DNA of 64,000 nt from Ricinus communis (taxonomy: Eukaryota > Streptophyta > Magnoliopsida > Malpighiales > Euphorbiaceae), in assembly GCF_019578655.1 (NCBI RefSeq), contig NC_063260.1, positions 30,032,888 to 30,096,887 of the forward strand. Reading direction: 5' to 3'. Both the position numbers and the translations under genes were made by a program. This document shows, piece after piece, positions 24,056 through 41,166 of this stretch; the first letter of the stretch is position 1, and each line of letters opens with the position of its first letter. A model generated the notes under the pieces. The model ran no database searches and was not told the origin of the DNA. It saw only the letters and a list, made by a program, of their open reading frames with translations.

Positions 24056-27000
24056 TTGTATTCCTCCGCAATGGCATGGCATCCTGAACTTGATATTGGA
24101 AGCACAGCTATGATCTTGACTTAAATAAAGCTCAACATCAGCCTATGTAAAGAAAGAAAAATGTTCGTTTACAGAGTGGAGCCCCACGTACATGTATCTT
24201 AGGATTAATGTTTGTGAGTGATGCTTTCTGTTTCATATTGTATTTTTACATCTTCTAATAAAGAGTGTGGTGTCTATATCACCTTATCCATGTCATAGTC
24301 CTGACTTGACTTTGCTTTACATGTGATGCCTTGGTGAGCTCCACCTCCAATCCAACTATGGTCTTCCCTCCTTTCCTCCCCAATTCTACCAAAATTTAAT
24401 TTATGATGTTGGATTTTGATCTTATTATATGTAAAAGTTATTAAATTTGGGACATACAAAGAAACTTCTTCAGTAAGAACTAAAGAAATGCCCATTAACA
24501 TTAGCGTTTTTGCAACAATGACTATAACCGATTAATTACTTGGCATGGGTTGATGTTAGGCATATCGGCCAGCAGCCTCTTCCTTTCTCTTTAGTTATTT
24601 TGTTAATATTATATTATTTAATAAAATGTGTTAGTCGTGCATGAAGCACTAACTTGCAAATTCAGTGCTGTAATCATTTCTTCCTTCCTTCCTTTTTGTC
24701 TTTGCTATCACTTTAGTTTGCTTTCCGACTGTCTTTTATTGTTTTTAAAATGCTGAAACACCACTACTAACCATTTGGTGGGGTTTTATTTCTAAAATTC
24801 TCTACTGCTCATTCTTTTTTATTTATTTATTTATATCATTGTTTTTTAATTAATAAATATAAATTTTTTAGATCTATTTATTTTTTGTATTATTATTAAG
24901 ATTTCATTATTTTTTCTTCTAATTTTTTTTTAATTCTATTTGTGGAATTTTTAATATTTTCTTGGAAATTCTGATTATATTTTATGGATGTATTCATCAA
25001 TCAACAAAGACACTTTCTTGATCTATTCAATTTTTAATGTGTGAAGTAGGGCCACTAGCGCATAAAGCCGACAAGTTTTTGAGACCGTTCATGGCACTTG
25101 CATGACATGATATGTCATTAGATGAACTTTCTTTTTCAGAATAGTAATTAGATGAATATAGATAGAATGTGAATGGAATTATAATTATAAATGGTCCATC
25201 CATCCATAATACATCATAATTTAAAACATAAAAGGAGTTAATTCGTCCAATATCTGACGGGTTCAAATTATATATAATTATTTTTATATATAATATCATA
25301 AAAATATGTGATTTTACTTCACTTAACTTTAATTATCTATATTTCGCTAATATTAAAAAAAAAATATATGGAGCTAAATATTCAAAAAGAAACTTAATTA
25401 GATATATTTATGTCAAGACTCAAAATAAAAACACATAAACTGTTATCTGCAAGGCCAGAGATGAAAATTACAATCAAAGGAATATTTTAATTATTTTCTA
25501 TAATTATTAAAATTCATATTAATTTATTAAATAAACTTATACTGGATATATTTATTTTTATGAAAACTTATTTAGAGGATGAATCTTCTCTATATATATT
25601 TCTGCAAACCTAATTCTAGTGGAGAATAAGAATTTTCTCCTATATGCTCTCTACATCTGTTCACCATTATTCTTTTTATAAATCTCTATAGTTCTTCCAT
25701 AAACACTTTAATTTAATTTTCATTACTGTTTTTAAGATCTAAAGAGTTTTTTAAGAAGTGGAGAGTGAGGACCAATCATCTTCCTACTTGAATAAATTCT
25801 GGATCTAGAGGGAGCTTTTATTTTATTATTTTATGTCTTTCTATTTAATACTATGATCATTGAGTTAAATATGTTAGGCTAGATTTCATAAGTGTTTAGT
25901 TTAACTTTTTTACTTTTATATAAACCTTGTTATTTATGTATTTGATGAATGATTTCTTTACCTTTATATCTTTATTAGTTTCAGTTATTATTGTTAGTTA
26001 ACCATCATATTAATTTAGTAATAATAATAGATATGAACATATTTAGATTGAATATATTAGAGACACCAACTTTCTTTCAATCTATGTAAGTATAAAAAAC
26101 TTTAGTTGCTTTATTGGTTTGATTCACTAAAGGAAAAGACATATTACAATCCCATTCATTAGATCTAAGCTTAAAGTAAAATAAGAGAATTACTAAGTAA
26201 ATGGCTAGGCTTAAATATTGTCCTTAGCATATAGTTTTAAATCATAAGTATTTGTATTTGCAATCCATATTTAATTATTCGTTGGCTACTTTACTTTATA
26301 AATATTATTCTCTAAAAATACTGGTTTAGAGTATTTAAATTTACTTTTATTGTTTTGTGTTGATAATTAATTTTTATAATAAGTGGTTTTATAATTCCGT
26401 GAGAGATCGATCTCGTGGTGAACTTACCCTTACTATAAAAACGGTTCATGCACTTGCGAGTATTAACTTAGACACATCAATACCTTATTGAAAAGTGAAT
26501 ATAAATTTAATATGTTTATAAAAGTCTAAATGTGTTATTATTAATATTTAGATATTGATATTTTACTATATAAATAAATTTAATCCCATTTCTATAATAA
26601 TATCATAATAATATATTAGTTTGTATAATTGTTAAAATTAATGACTCGTCCAATACATTATATTTTAGATTATTAGATATGGCATATGACTCTAAAAAAA
26701 ATATATAACATCACATTTCGATATTAAAAAGTGATTGAGAATCTAAATAAGTCAAAATTAATATTATATGAATATTGCCATTATACATCTACATGGCAAC
26801 AGCTTAGCACAATTGGTTAATGGGAGCACACAGGGGGGGGGTCAATTTAGCAAGGTAGAGGAGATATATGAACACCGGATTTATAAATTGCGCACCCCCG
26901 GAGATCTATTTGTTAACTTAACCTATTCTACGTAAATAATACGAGTGAAGATAAATAATAAGTGAGTATTTAAGTGAATATTAAAATAAAATATTTTAAA

Positions 27001-27953
27001 GAGTGAAATGATATTACTTTCAACGGACTCTTGAAAGACAACTAGTAGTGGTGGAAAAGCGGGCTTCTATTTTTACAGTTAAAGTGGAGAACCTATAGTG
27101 GGTGTTTTTGCTTAATTGTGTCAATAAATATATACCAAATTTGAGCTTTTGATCCAGCAGGCGGGTTATGTTTGTTTCCACATTCCATTTGGTAGGTTTG
27201 ATTTGGTTTCTCTAGCCACTCTAGTTGGCGGAAGTGAAGAGAACAATAATTCTAGAAGAAAGAGGAACTCTAAGAAATCTTTCTTTTTTTGGTTAAAAGA
27301 GAGGGGCTAAAACAGCCCAAACAAAATAATACTAAGGAAGAACATTTCTGAGTCACCTAACAACAGTCCCAAAAAACATGCTTGGCTAATATTTAACTCT
27401 TAAGAAATTTTCATTTACCCGAAACTGTACTGAGACTTAAGTTACAATTATGGATTTATTGAGTTATACACCCTTTTAATTATTGTATTTGTCTAAGCCT
27501 TTGGCTCCTTTTAACGCTGGAAATCCTTTTGACCTATACATAACATACATACACACACTGGTGTGTATGTAAAGTTGCTATGGAGCTTATGAATAAGCGT
27601 CTAAATTGCTGTCCAGAGAATGATGTGCAAGTGCAAGAATAAGTCCAAATTTGCAGGAAGTGCAAGTACAATCATTGTTTCAATAAATCAAGATAATTGA
27701 GGGGTATGGACAAAGCCACACCTCTTATTATTATTAAATAGTTGGAGTAAAAATCTTGGCTTTAGAGCTATATAAATATCTTTATTTAATTTTGGCTATT
27801 GAATGTCATATAATATAACACCTTTTTATGATATATCACTATTTCAGTTTTTATTTTATAAATATTTAATTAGTATTTATACAAGAGGTAGGAGTTATTC
27901 TTCCAAACACATGACGAGGGTTCTTGGTTAACTTGCTTAGTTTCTTGAGAAGC
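24056..27953. other. AT-rich intergenic stretch with retroelement-like debris
   Basis: No gene is supported. An LTR-like segment is described separately at 25.6-26.5 kb. A 9-base G-run lies near 26833-26841. The final 150 bases include TATAAATATT near 27858, a possible promoter element for the subtilase gene. Confidence 0.45.
25600..26480 (+). repeat. Possible Ty3-type LTR remnant
   Basis: The style of this AT-rich sequence resembles the U5 and post-LTR region of plant Ty3 elements: a TTAGGCTAGATTTCAT block near 25875, and CCGTGAGAGATCGATC followed by GCACTTGCGAGTATT near 26399-26465. Such words occur before the primer-binding region of several families. I could not define TG...CA ends or a target duplication, so the limits are approximate. 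Confidence 0.3.
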
Positions 27954-31588
<3,635 letters not shown>

Positions 31589-32339
31589 TTTTATGTACTG
31601 AACAAATGATCAGAGGCTTGATTGACTGACTTCTCTACTCAGTTGGATCCCATGGTAGTGAATAAAAATGTTTTATTTGATTTTATTTCTTTCTCTTTTC
31701 TTTTTTAAGGTACGAAATGCAGCATGTGTGGCGTTACGCTATTTGATAGATTTAGTGGTTCACTAGTGAATGCAAGACTTAATAACACAATTACAATTAC
31801 CATCTGAACCAGGGAGAGGGAGCCGGGCCTCCATTTGGTCCTCGGCTCATATAGTACTTGGACCACAATTAAGACTTTTATTTTATTATTATATTATATT
31901 CTCATATGAGAATGGGTCTCTATCTAATGCAAAAATACATAAATAACTCAAGAATTGAGTACCCTAACAGGCGTTCATCTGTCCATCACTATCTCTTATA
32001 AGTGGAGATATATCATATTTATGTTTCTTAGTATGAAAGCATCTTTTCATAAATGCCACAAACACATCAAATATTTATAAAAAAAATTCTAACACTGAAT
32101 TTTATTTACAAAAATATTTCATTTTACTTTTTTTCAATCATAACAAAAAATAACACATTAAAATTTTAAAAATTAAATAAGAAATTCAAGATTCTAATAT
32201 TAATTATTAAAAATAATTTACATATACCAATTAACATAAGAAATTGACTAATAAAATTGATTTCAGAATTGGTTGAACGTCAAAAATGTTATTGCATTCT
32301 AGTAAATTGTGAATTTTCAAAAAGCTCTAAATTCAACAA

Positions 32340-32790
32340 TATGGAATTGGTATTTGCAAAATATTGTTGCATTATACCAAAGATGAATAGACATAAATTT
32401 AAATATTATTTTCTAATTCAGAGATGTGTTTTCAAAATCATATCTAAAAAAAACAATCCAACAAGATGAAAAAAGATATATGTTGGATATACTTTGAAAG
32501 AAAATGTATATGGTTGATATATTTTTTACAGATACAAAATCTAAAACATATTAACTTTTGTAAAATATTATCGCATTTTGTTTGATTTTGTAATATTGAT
32601 GATGAATAAATTAAAAAAAATTAAAAAATATTTTGATGATTTAAGAATTTGGAGATGCATTAAGAATATCATATCTAGAAAATAAGACAAATTATTATAA
32701 GATAAAAAAAAGGCATATATTAAGTATCTATATTGAAGAAAATAATATGTGTCTCGTATATTTCTGACATACACCAAATTAAGTATATAT
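32340..32790. repeat. Degenerate AT-rich tandem repeat, two units
   Basis: Two units of about 220 bases, near 32350-32560 and 32563-32790, share landmarks in the same order: AAAATATT(G/A)T(T/C)GCATT, GATGAATA, GAGATGTG or GAGATGCA, ATCATATCTA and a TATATGTTGGATAT or TATATTAAGTAT word. Divergence is heavy. The call rests on visual alignment. Confidence 0.4.
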
Positions 32791-33610
32791 TAATTTTTAA
32801 TTATGTTTATATTTAAATACTAATGAAGATAATTTTGAAGGTGAAAAAAGTGAACCCAAATCAGATTCATAGCTATAGGCTGCAAGTATATGTGAATCAC
32901 AGGGTTTTTTATTTTTTGTTTTTGTTCGTATGGATTTTGAAATTAAAGATTTGGAAAATATTTTGGTGTGCTTTAGCCAATTATGCTCCATCATTTATAT
33001 AAAAATTTAAAAATATGTACTTTCTTAGTGTTTAAATATAAAGTACTTGGATGATAATCATCCATCAACTAATTTATTGCATCTTAACAACTAACTTATT
33101 CTGGTATTTGTGACAGGTGGGTCCAATACGTGCCAAAAAGCAGGGTAAGAGTTAAAAATGAAGGGCAGTTATTAAATGTGAAAAGAATAAAAGAAGTCTT
33201 ATAAGTATGTTTCTTTTAAGAAGTCGCGAATGAGACAAACATTAAGGGACTTAGATTCGAAACTGAAAAATCAATCAATCACAGTATAAATGTTTTGTTT
33301 TGTAACCCAATTGATGGATCATTGTATTAGAACAACCATAGTTCCCATCATTTTCACATCAAAATTGAACCCTTCGTTAGTTAGGACTAATACAATAAAG
33401 AAACAACTATGACATCATAATAATAATGGAAAAATATTTTAAAATCTATAAAAAATATTATTTTTATTGTATAAATTTTATATTAAAATCTATAAATCAT
33501 ATTTTTGATAAAAAAAAAAAAGAAAAAGAAAACATAGGTGTTTGTTTATTTTTCCTAATAATAATGATAAGAACCCCAAATCCTTTGTCATGGGTAAGCG
33601 GGAAAGGGTT

Positions 33611-33618
33611 TATAAAAG
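33611..33618 (+). promoter_or_regulatory. Possible TATA box upstream of TBL gene
   Basis: TATAAAAG follows AAAGGGTT here, about 450 bases before the TBL start codon. The distance is large for a plant leader, and a second AT-rich candidate lies near 33988-33998, so the assignment is uncertain. Confidence 0.3.
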
Positions 33619-34063
33619 GCTGAGCCGAAGTTGAGAACTATGTGGCCTCAATTACTGCATCAAAGGTGCACTTGTCCATTCTTGATCGAGTTTCGCCGCG
33701 ATATCAGGTTAATTACGTGAAGGCCCACTCACAGGCAATCACCTAATCACCCTCATTTTGCCATTTTTTTCCACATTTTAATCATCCAATGGTGTAGATT
33801 TTACGTTTTGCTCAAAGACTACCTTTTTTTGTTTTGTTCTTTTTCTTCTTTTCGTCCCTCCTATCACACATTCACAAGTAAAATGCATTCAGCATTAGCG
33901 ATCTTTTCTTAGTGATGGGTGCTGCAGAATTTTTCACCCTCTCATTAAAACCCTTCTTTTTATTTTTTTATTTTGGTAAGCAAAACATATATTTATATCT
34001 TTCATTCAAAAGTAGACCATTATTCTTTTTTTTTTTTTTTTCTACGACTACAGTTTTTGAAAA

Positions 34064-36947
34064 ATGAGTTCTTCTTCTTCGTCATCATCTTCTCTTTCTC
34101 CATATAACAAAAAGGACAAATGCATCGACATGGAGAGAGTAGCTCCTTTCTTGTTGTCTTTTTTATTTTTGACAACCATCTTCAGCTTGTTCCTTCTTTA
34201 TTCTCCAAATCCTTTCAAGCCCATTATTCCTAAACATGACCGTGATCAAAAGCTCCTCTTGATCAATTCACAAAAGGGTACTAGTAAAATCTTTCTAGAA
34301 GTTAACATTTTCTTTCTTTGATATCTTTTGCCTTTCTTCTTTAAGTTCCTTTAACTTTTCTTTCTATGATGAAGTAATGTTGATGATTGTGAATTTATGT
34401 TTTTGTTTTGTGTAGAGGAAGAGAACTGCGACTTGTTTAAAGGTCAGTGGATACCAGACCTTAAAGGGTCTCAGTATACAAATTCAAGTTGTACAACAAT
34501 TCCCAACTCAAAGAATTGCTTTAGACATGGAAGGAAAGATGCAGATTTCCTTTACTGGAGATGGAAACCAGATAAATGTGATCTTCCAAGATTTGATTCT
34601 AAAGCCTTTTTGGAAATTGTTAGAGGGAAAGCACTGGCATTCATTGGTGATTCGGTTGCCAGGAACCATATGGAATCTCTACTTTGCCTCTTGTCACAGG
34701 TCAGTGAGTGCAGTTTCTTTTGTTGCATTTTGTTTTTTATTTGGTAATAAGAACTCAGCCAAACATATCGACACTCGTCATTTACGTCTCTTTAGAATTG
34801 AGATTGATTTGGAAATTCACTTTTTTAGACAACATATTTGTCATGCATGGTAATATATCTGGATATGGGCCAATTCTAGGTAAAGAACAATACAGAATTG
34901 AATGCAATATTGGCATTCAGCAAAAGAAAATTCTTTGGTGGTAAGTTTTATTCAATTTTTTTGCCATCTCATGCACTTGACCTGCGCATTTAGGAAGCAA
35001 ATACAGCGACTTCTCAGACTAAGTTTGCACTTCAATTTTTATATACTTTGCGTGCGAATATGTGGGGAATTTACTAGCAGAAGATTACTTTACCATCAGG
35101 GTTATGGCAATAGCATCTTTACCTTGCTTCTAACTTCCCGCTTAGTGTCCACTTCGGTATTTTCTTGCCCCCTAATAATGCTGGAATGGAAACAGTAAAT
35201 CGGCAAGGCAGCTGTCGTTGGCATGTGATCCTTTTTAAGAAAAAAAAAATATACATATGTGATTAGCTGTTGGGGGTCTGAAAGGCAATTGGGCTATCAA
35301 CATTTAAGAGTGCAAGGTAAAGATGCACTTTGCTATTTTAGGAGTAAGTAATTCGTGACCGAGTATAAAATGGACGCAGTCATCTAAATCTGATATGGTA
35401 GTTGGTCATGATTCTCAAAATGATGACAAAAATCACTGAAATCAACTGGAAATGGAAATTCTCATTGATTAATTTCATACCGCTCGTTTTAATTCAAAAA
35501 TGGCAAATAAAGCAAATTCAAAAGGTTAAAAAAAAATATTAATATTAGATGACAATATCAGTCAATTTTAGACTCTCTTTTCTGAAAGAAAGAAAGAAAT
35601 CATCAAGCTCCTAATTTTGTATTTATTCTAACCAAATCAAATGAAAAATCCATCATAAAATAGATTCAGAGTAAAAACATTATTTCTTTAACCAAAATGA
35701 TGGAACATATTTTAACTTTTTTATTATTGATTTTTTCTGGAATAGAACGTTAAAGTAAAGCACAGGACGATGCCAAATTCAGGTGTAATGGTTAACAGAA
35801 AGTATAGTGTTGGAACTTGCAGCTGCTTGTTGTAAGTGAGACAATTTGATTGCTTATTCCTGTGGTTGGAAATTGTCAGCTTCCTTGTCATCAACTGACT
35901 GATGTTTCCTTGGTAGGCCCTCTGCACGGGATCAGTGTCCTGTTGCATACCAGAAGGCTAAAAAGTGATTAATGATTGTTTGGACAAGCGTCCTGAATCT
36001 TAAATCTTAAACCTTTTTTACTCCAGCTTGTTGAACAGTCTTTGCGTTAATACAGCACCCTGTTATGGTTCGTTCTTGTTATGCTTATGGATTCAAAAGG
36101 CCGCTTGGAAAAAACTCTACAACATAGATTCCAGCTGTGAACTTTGTTTTTGTTACCAGTCATATTAACTTGATAAATAATGTTGCAGGGGGAAGTTCCA
36201 GTAGATGCATACAAAGACACTGAAGATAGAAACAGAATATGGCACTTTCCTAACCATGACTTCACCCTTAAAATCCTATGGACAAAATTTCTTGTAGCAG
36301 GCGAGGAGAGAATGATCAACGGTTCTTCATCAGGAGTTTTCGACTTGTATCTAGATAAAGTTGATGATAACTGGGCTACAGACCTTCATACCCTGGATTA
36401 CATAATCATCTCTGACGGCCATTGGTTTTTCAGACCGATACACTTGCATAAAGGTTCAAATGTGATAGCATGTGTCTACTGCAACGAACCAAATATCACC
36501 GATCGAGGAATTAATTTCGCAGTAAGTATGGCATTTCGAGCTGCATTGAGTCACATTATTCACTGCAAGAAATGCAAGGATATTGTGACACTGGTAAGGA
36601 CATTCTCACCATCCCATTTCGAGAATGGGTTCTGGGACACTGGAGGGAGCTGCAACAGGACAAGTCCCTTCAGCAAGCAGGAGATTGACTTTGCAGCCCG
36701 TGAGTGGGAGCTTAGGAACGTGCAGGTAGAGGAGATTGAAAGAGCAAACAGAAAAAGGAGACAAGGGAAGAGATTTAAGGCTTTAGATATCACCAGGGCT
36801 ATGCTTATGAGACCTGATGGGCATCCTGGCGCTTACTGGGGCAACAAATGGATGAAGGGTTACAATGATTGTGTCCATTGGTGCTTGCCAGGTCCAATCG
36901 ATTTGTGGAATGATTTGTTGCTTACTGTTCTTAGGAGACATGGATGA
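34064..36947 (+). CDS. TBL19-like: Trichome birefringence-like xyloglucan O-acetyltransferase
   Basis: TBL proteins are Golgi type II membrane enzymes that add acetyl groups to wall polysaccharides. Three exons: 34064-34277, 34416-34699 and 36189-36947, giving 418 residues. The N-terminus is serine-rich, and a single membrane anchor spans about residues 26-47. The TBL domain begins NCDLFKGQWIPD. The GDS motif reads AFIGDSVARN (catalytic S151). The partner D-x-x-H motif reads YNDCVHWCLPGPID (D393, H396). The overall pattern fits the TBL19-22/27 group, whose studied members acetylate xyloglucan galactose. Exact membership is from memory. Intron 2 is long, at 1489 bases. A second in-frame Met at residue 23 could also serve as start, which would still keep the anchor. 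No defects seen. A copia element begins 374 bases downstream. Confidence 0.93.
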
Positions 36948-37321
36948 TTACTTGTTCAACTGGGAGGCTGGTTAGCTAGAAGAGTATACTCAATTTACAG
37001 ATTAATAATGTCAAAAAAATTTTGTTGTGTCTTTGGACATATAGTTATTTCAGCTGAAAATTTTAATCATTACAAGGCAAATAAAAAGTAAATAACAATG
37101 TTGACATAATTGTTTTTCTGAGTTTGGTATATTAGGAATATGATATGTGTGTATGCAACATCAAAGAACAATATCGGAGTCCCCGTTGAAAATGATTGAA
37201 GTAACTTGTCCAGGTTCCACGCTTAATTGCGTATAGTTTGGCATATCTTGATGAAAGTATATCTATGCGAGGCCTTTCTCTTCTAGGATATAAAAAGGTA
37301 GAAATGAGAAGGAATTCCTAG
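36948..37321. other. TBL 3' flank up to the copia insertion
   Basis: No gene is seen. This should hold the TBL 3' untranslated region. It ends in the left target-duplication copy CCTAG (37317-37321). Confidence 0.6.
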
Positions 37322-37577
37322 TGAAAGAAGTTTGTATAAACTTGTATTGATAAAACAGTGATGAGTATATTACAATTCTGAGTTTATTTACAACTGATGA
37401 AGAATTTATATTGATGCTTGTATATGTCCAACGGCTATTTTTCTGAGAGGGGAAAGGTAGAAGTGACCTTTGCTCCCTTTCACCCTTGGTCAGTGATGAG
37501 AAGCTTGCACAAGCAATCTAGCTTGTGCAGTCTCTGAGACCATACCTTCCATGTCCTTCTTTCTATTTTCTTTAACA
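37322..37577 (-). repeat. 3' LTR of copia element
   Basis: This is a 256-bp LTR with TG and CA ends. Relative to the right LTR it lacks 20 bases after GTGACCTTT and has one extra A near its outer end. Five single-base differences, all transitions, were counted. Confidence 0.93.
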
Positions 37578-40500
37578 CTCCACCTCAAGTTGGGTTCATA
37601 TAGATTTATTGAACCCATCTTGCTGAGAATGGACTTATGACTCTGCTTGTCCAGGGCTTTTGTAAATATGTCTGCTAATTGATCTTGACTCTTGACGTAA
37701 GGAGTTTCAATTTCTACTTTTTGAACCTTTTCTCGGATGAAATGACAGTCGACTTCGATATGCTTGGTCCTTTCATGAAACACTAGGTTTGATGCTATGT
37801 GCCGAGCGGCTTGATTGTCACAAAACATTTTCATAGGCTCCATCGTTTCTACTTTCATGTCCTTGAGTACTTGCTTTACTCAAATGAGTTCGCTAGCCGT
37901 GGATGCCATCGCACGATATTCTGCTTCGGCGCTTGATCTAGCAACTACGCTCTGTTTTTTGCTTTTCCATGTCACCAAGTTTCCCCCGACGAATATACAG
38001 AATCCAGTGGTTGACTTTCTATCACAACTTCCAGCCCAATCCGCATCTGAGAAACCAACTGCATTAGTGGAGTTATTTTTCTTCATCCAGATTCCCTGTC
38101 CGGGTGTTCCCTTTAGATATCTAAGGATCCGATCAATGGCTTCAAGGTGGCTGGTACGAGGAGCATGCATAAACTGACTTATCACACTAACTGCAAAAGA
38201 AATGTCAGGTCTAGTGACAGTTAAATAAATTAATTTCCCTACTAAACACTGATAGTGTCCTATGTTGGTCAAAGGATCTCCGTCTTCTAAATTGAGTTTA
38301 GTTTTAGTTTCCATTGGAGAGAGAGCAGGTTTGGCTCCTATCTTGCCAGTTTCCTTTAATAGATCAAGAGTATATTTTCTTTGAGATAGAAATAACCCTT
38401 TACTGGACTTTGCTATTTCTATGCCTAGAAAGTATGATAACTGACCTAGATCTTTAATGTCAAATTCCCTTTTTAGACATTGTTTGACATTTTCTATCTC
38501 TTGATTATCATTCTCGGTTATTATGATGTCATCAACATATACCAAAAGAATGATGGTGTGTGTGCGAGTGTATCTAACGAACATGGAAGAATCAGAATCA
38601 CACTTATTGAAATTGATACTTAATAGAAAACAGCTAAGTTTAGCATACCATGCCCTTGGAGATTGTTTCAGACCATAAATTGCTTTCTTGAGCTTACATA
38701 CCAGGGATGAGTCTGAGTTTGCCTTATACCCAGGAGGAATGGCCATGTAAACTTCTTCTGCTAAGTTTCCTTGAAGGAAGGCGTTCTTGACATCCATTTG
38801 GAATAGATTCCAACCTTGATTAATTGCTACTGAGAGTAGGATCTTAACCGTGTTCATCTTGGCCACTGGAGCGAAGGTCTCTTGATAATCAACTCCGTAA
38901 GTTTGAGTGAAGCCTCGGGCTACGAGTCTGGCCTTGTATCTGTCAATAGTTCCATCACTATTGTATTTGATCTTGTATACCCATTTGCACCCCCACTGGT
39001 TTTTTATTTGGTGGAATAGAGACAACACTCCATGTGTCATTCTTTTCCAGGGCTAGAAGTTCTTCTTCCATAGCCTTACACCATTTAGGATCGGCATTGG
39101 CTTCGTAGAAGTTTGTAGGTTCGAAATGATTGGAGAGCTGAGATAGATAATTGCGATATTGGTTAGATACAACATTATATGAAATAAAATTCTGAATGGG
39201 GACGTCACCGTATGAGACATATAGTCTTTAAATTTCACAGGTGGTCTGGTTTGTCGACTGGAACGTCTCAAGGCAGTTGCTTCCTCTGAGACTTCATTAA
39301 ATGAAGCTTCTTGTTCTTGTGAGTGGTTATCTCCCCCTGAAGGAATGTGCCTTGAGATGTCAGGTGGCTGTGCTGGGAGTGGACTGTGATCAAAGCTGCT
39401 AAGAGAAATATCAGAGTTAAGCGGAAAAAGAGAATAAAATTCGGCATCGGTAGGGTTGGTATAATAGGACTCATTCTCGAGAAAAGTGACATCCCGAGAG
39501 ACATAGGTCTTGTGAGTCAACGGATCATAGCACTTGTACCCTTTTTGGGTGGAGGAATATCCGAGAAAAAAAGTCCTAACCGAGCACTTGTCTAGTTTGT
39601 GATGGCGAGTGACATGCACATAGCACACGCACTCAAAGACTCGAAGGTGACCTAAATCGATTTTTTGACCTTTGAGAATTTCCAAGGGACTCATATGTTT
39701 TAAGGTGATTGAGGGAAGTCTATTAATAAGATAGGTATCAGTCAGGAGGGCATCCGACTAAAAAGTGGAGGGAACATTATGTTGAAATAGGAGAGTACGG
39801 GTGACATTGAGGAGATGGCGATTCTTTCGCTCAGAGACTCCGTTTTGTTCTGGAGTATTGACACAGGTAGTTTGGTGAGTATTGCATGTTGTTTAAAAAA
39901 GGTGGAAAATTTTTGATTGATGTACTCCGTACCATTATCGGAGCGAAAAATTTTTATATGAGCATTATACTGGTTTTTGATAAAATAGTGAAATTCTTGG
40001 AATCGTGAGAATACTTCATTTTTTCCTTTTAACAAATTGAGCCATGTAGTTCGGGAATAATCATCAATAAAAGTAACAAAATATCAAAAATGATTGTATG
40101 AGGTAACGGGGGCAGGTCCCCAAACATCGGAATGTATTAATTTAAAAGGTTTTTCAGACATGCTTGAGGATAATGAAAAAGGGAGCCGTGTGTGTTTGGA
40201 AAATTTACATACATCACAGTGGCTAGAATCCAAGTTAAAACAAAATAATTTGTTGAGAACATGGTCGGAGGGATGTCCTAATCTTCGATGCATAAGCATG
40301 TCTTGGGGGATTTTGGACACTAGACATTGCTGGGGAGGATCAGAAAGACAGTATAGGCAATTTTCTAGGTGTCCCTTACCAATTGTCTTCCCGGAAATTC
40401 GATCCTGAAAAAACACTGAGGATGGTGAGAAAATAACATTACAATTTAAATCGCGAGTGATTTTACCAACAGATAACAGGTTAGATTTAAATTCTAGTAA

Positions 40501-40998
40501 GAATAAAATATTCGAAAGAGATGAATTAAATAAGTTTGAGGTGCCATAACCCTGAATTTTAACTTGATTTCCATTGGCCACTGTCACATGCTGAGAATCT
40601 CTGCTCTGGTAAATTTTCTTTAATTTTGCAGGATTCCAAGTCATGTGATCAGTAGCACCTGAGTCAATAATCCAGTCATGTTGATTAGATGCAGTATTAT
40701 TTTTAAGTGACTGAGAATTAAATTGAACCGAACCTGACCCATCGAGTTGAGAGAATCCAAACCTGTGGAGTTGCTGGGCCAAGGCTTGGAGCTGGGCCAC
40801 AATGTCCTGAATTTGGGCCTGGCGGGCCGAGAGGAGGCGGATGGGCACGAGGTAATGGGCACGAGGCGATGGGCTGGTGAGGTCCGGCCCAGTTGAGGAC
40901 ATATAAGCCAGGCCTGGGCCGAGCCCAGAAGAGAAGAGCGGGCCTGGATCAGCAGGGGGTAAGGCCGGCTTCTGAGTCGGGTCGGTGGAGCCCAACAT
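37490..40998 (-). pseudogene. copia pol region, disrupted
   Basis: In reading order: protease with DSGATDHMT (near 40660), a GAG-pre-integrase motif MHRRLGHPS (near 40285), integrase core fragments (39742-40035, FRSDNGTEYIN), and reverse transcriptase to RNase H (37490-39040). Reverse transcriptase landmarks are TFAPVAKM, MDVKNAFLQG and the catalytic LVYVDDI. RNase H carries GFSDADWAGS, and a KHIEVDCHFIRE motif follows. Breaks seen: an in-frame stop at about 40084 before the integrase, frameshifts inside the integrase near 39740-39900, a frameshift just upstream of 39040, and a TGA at 37877-37879 in RNase H where the family has Trp. The polyprotein cannot be made in full. Confidence 0.92.
37578..37591 (-). 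other. Polypurine tract of copia element
   Basis: The minus strand reads AACTTGAGGTGGAG directly before the LTR start TGTTAAAG. This is the usual copia plus-strand primer. Confidence 0.85.
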
Positions 40999-41166
40999 GT
41001 TCGGGTCGGGGCGTCATATAACTTTCAGCATATGACGCCCCCGCACCCACACCCTTTCGCCTAGGGTTTTCTTTCTCCCCAAATTTTCTGCCTCCTTTCT
41101 TCCATGTTCCCGAGCCTTCCCACCCCCGTCTTTGGTCGCGGTGAGGGTGGAGGTCTCTTGGTGACC

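Larger units (their letters stand above)
31589..34063. other. Intergenic stretch between subtilase and TBL genes
   Basis: The first part should include the subtilase 3' untranslated region. From about 32260 to 32800 the sequence is very AT-rich and partly repeated (see separate entry). No coding exon is supported. The open frames here lack any family signature. Confidence 0.5.

Noticed and set aside
40094..40408. Plus-strand frame of 104 residues
   Set aside because: It is the reverse-strand shadow of the copia pol region.
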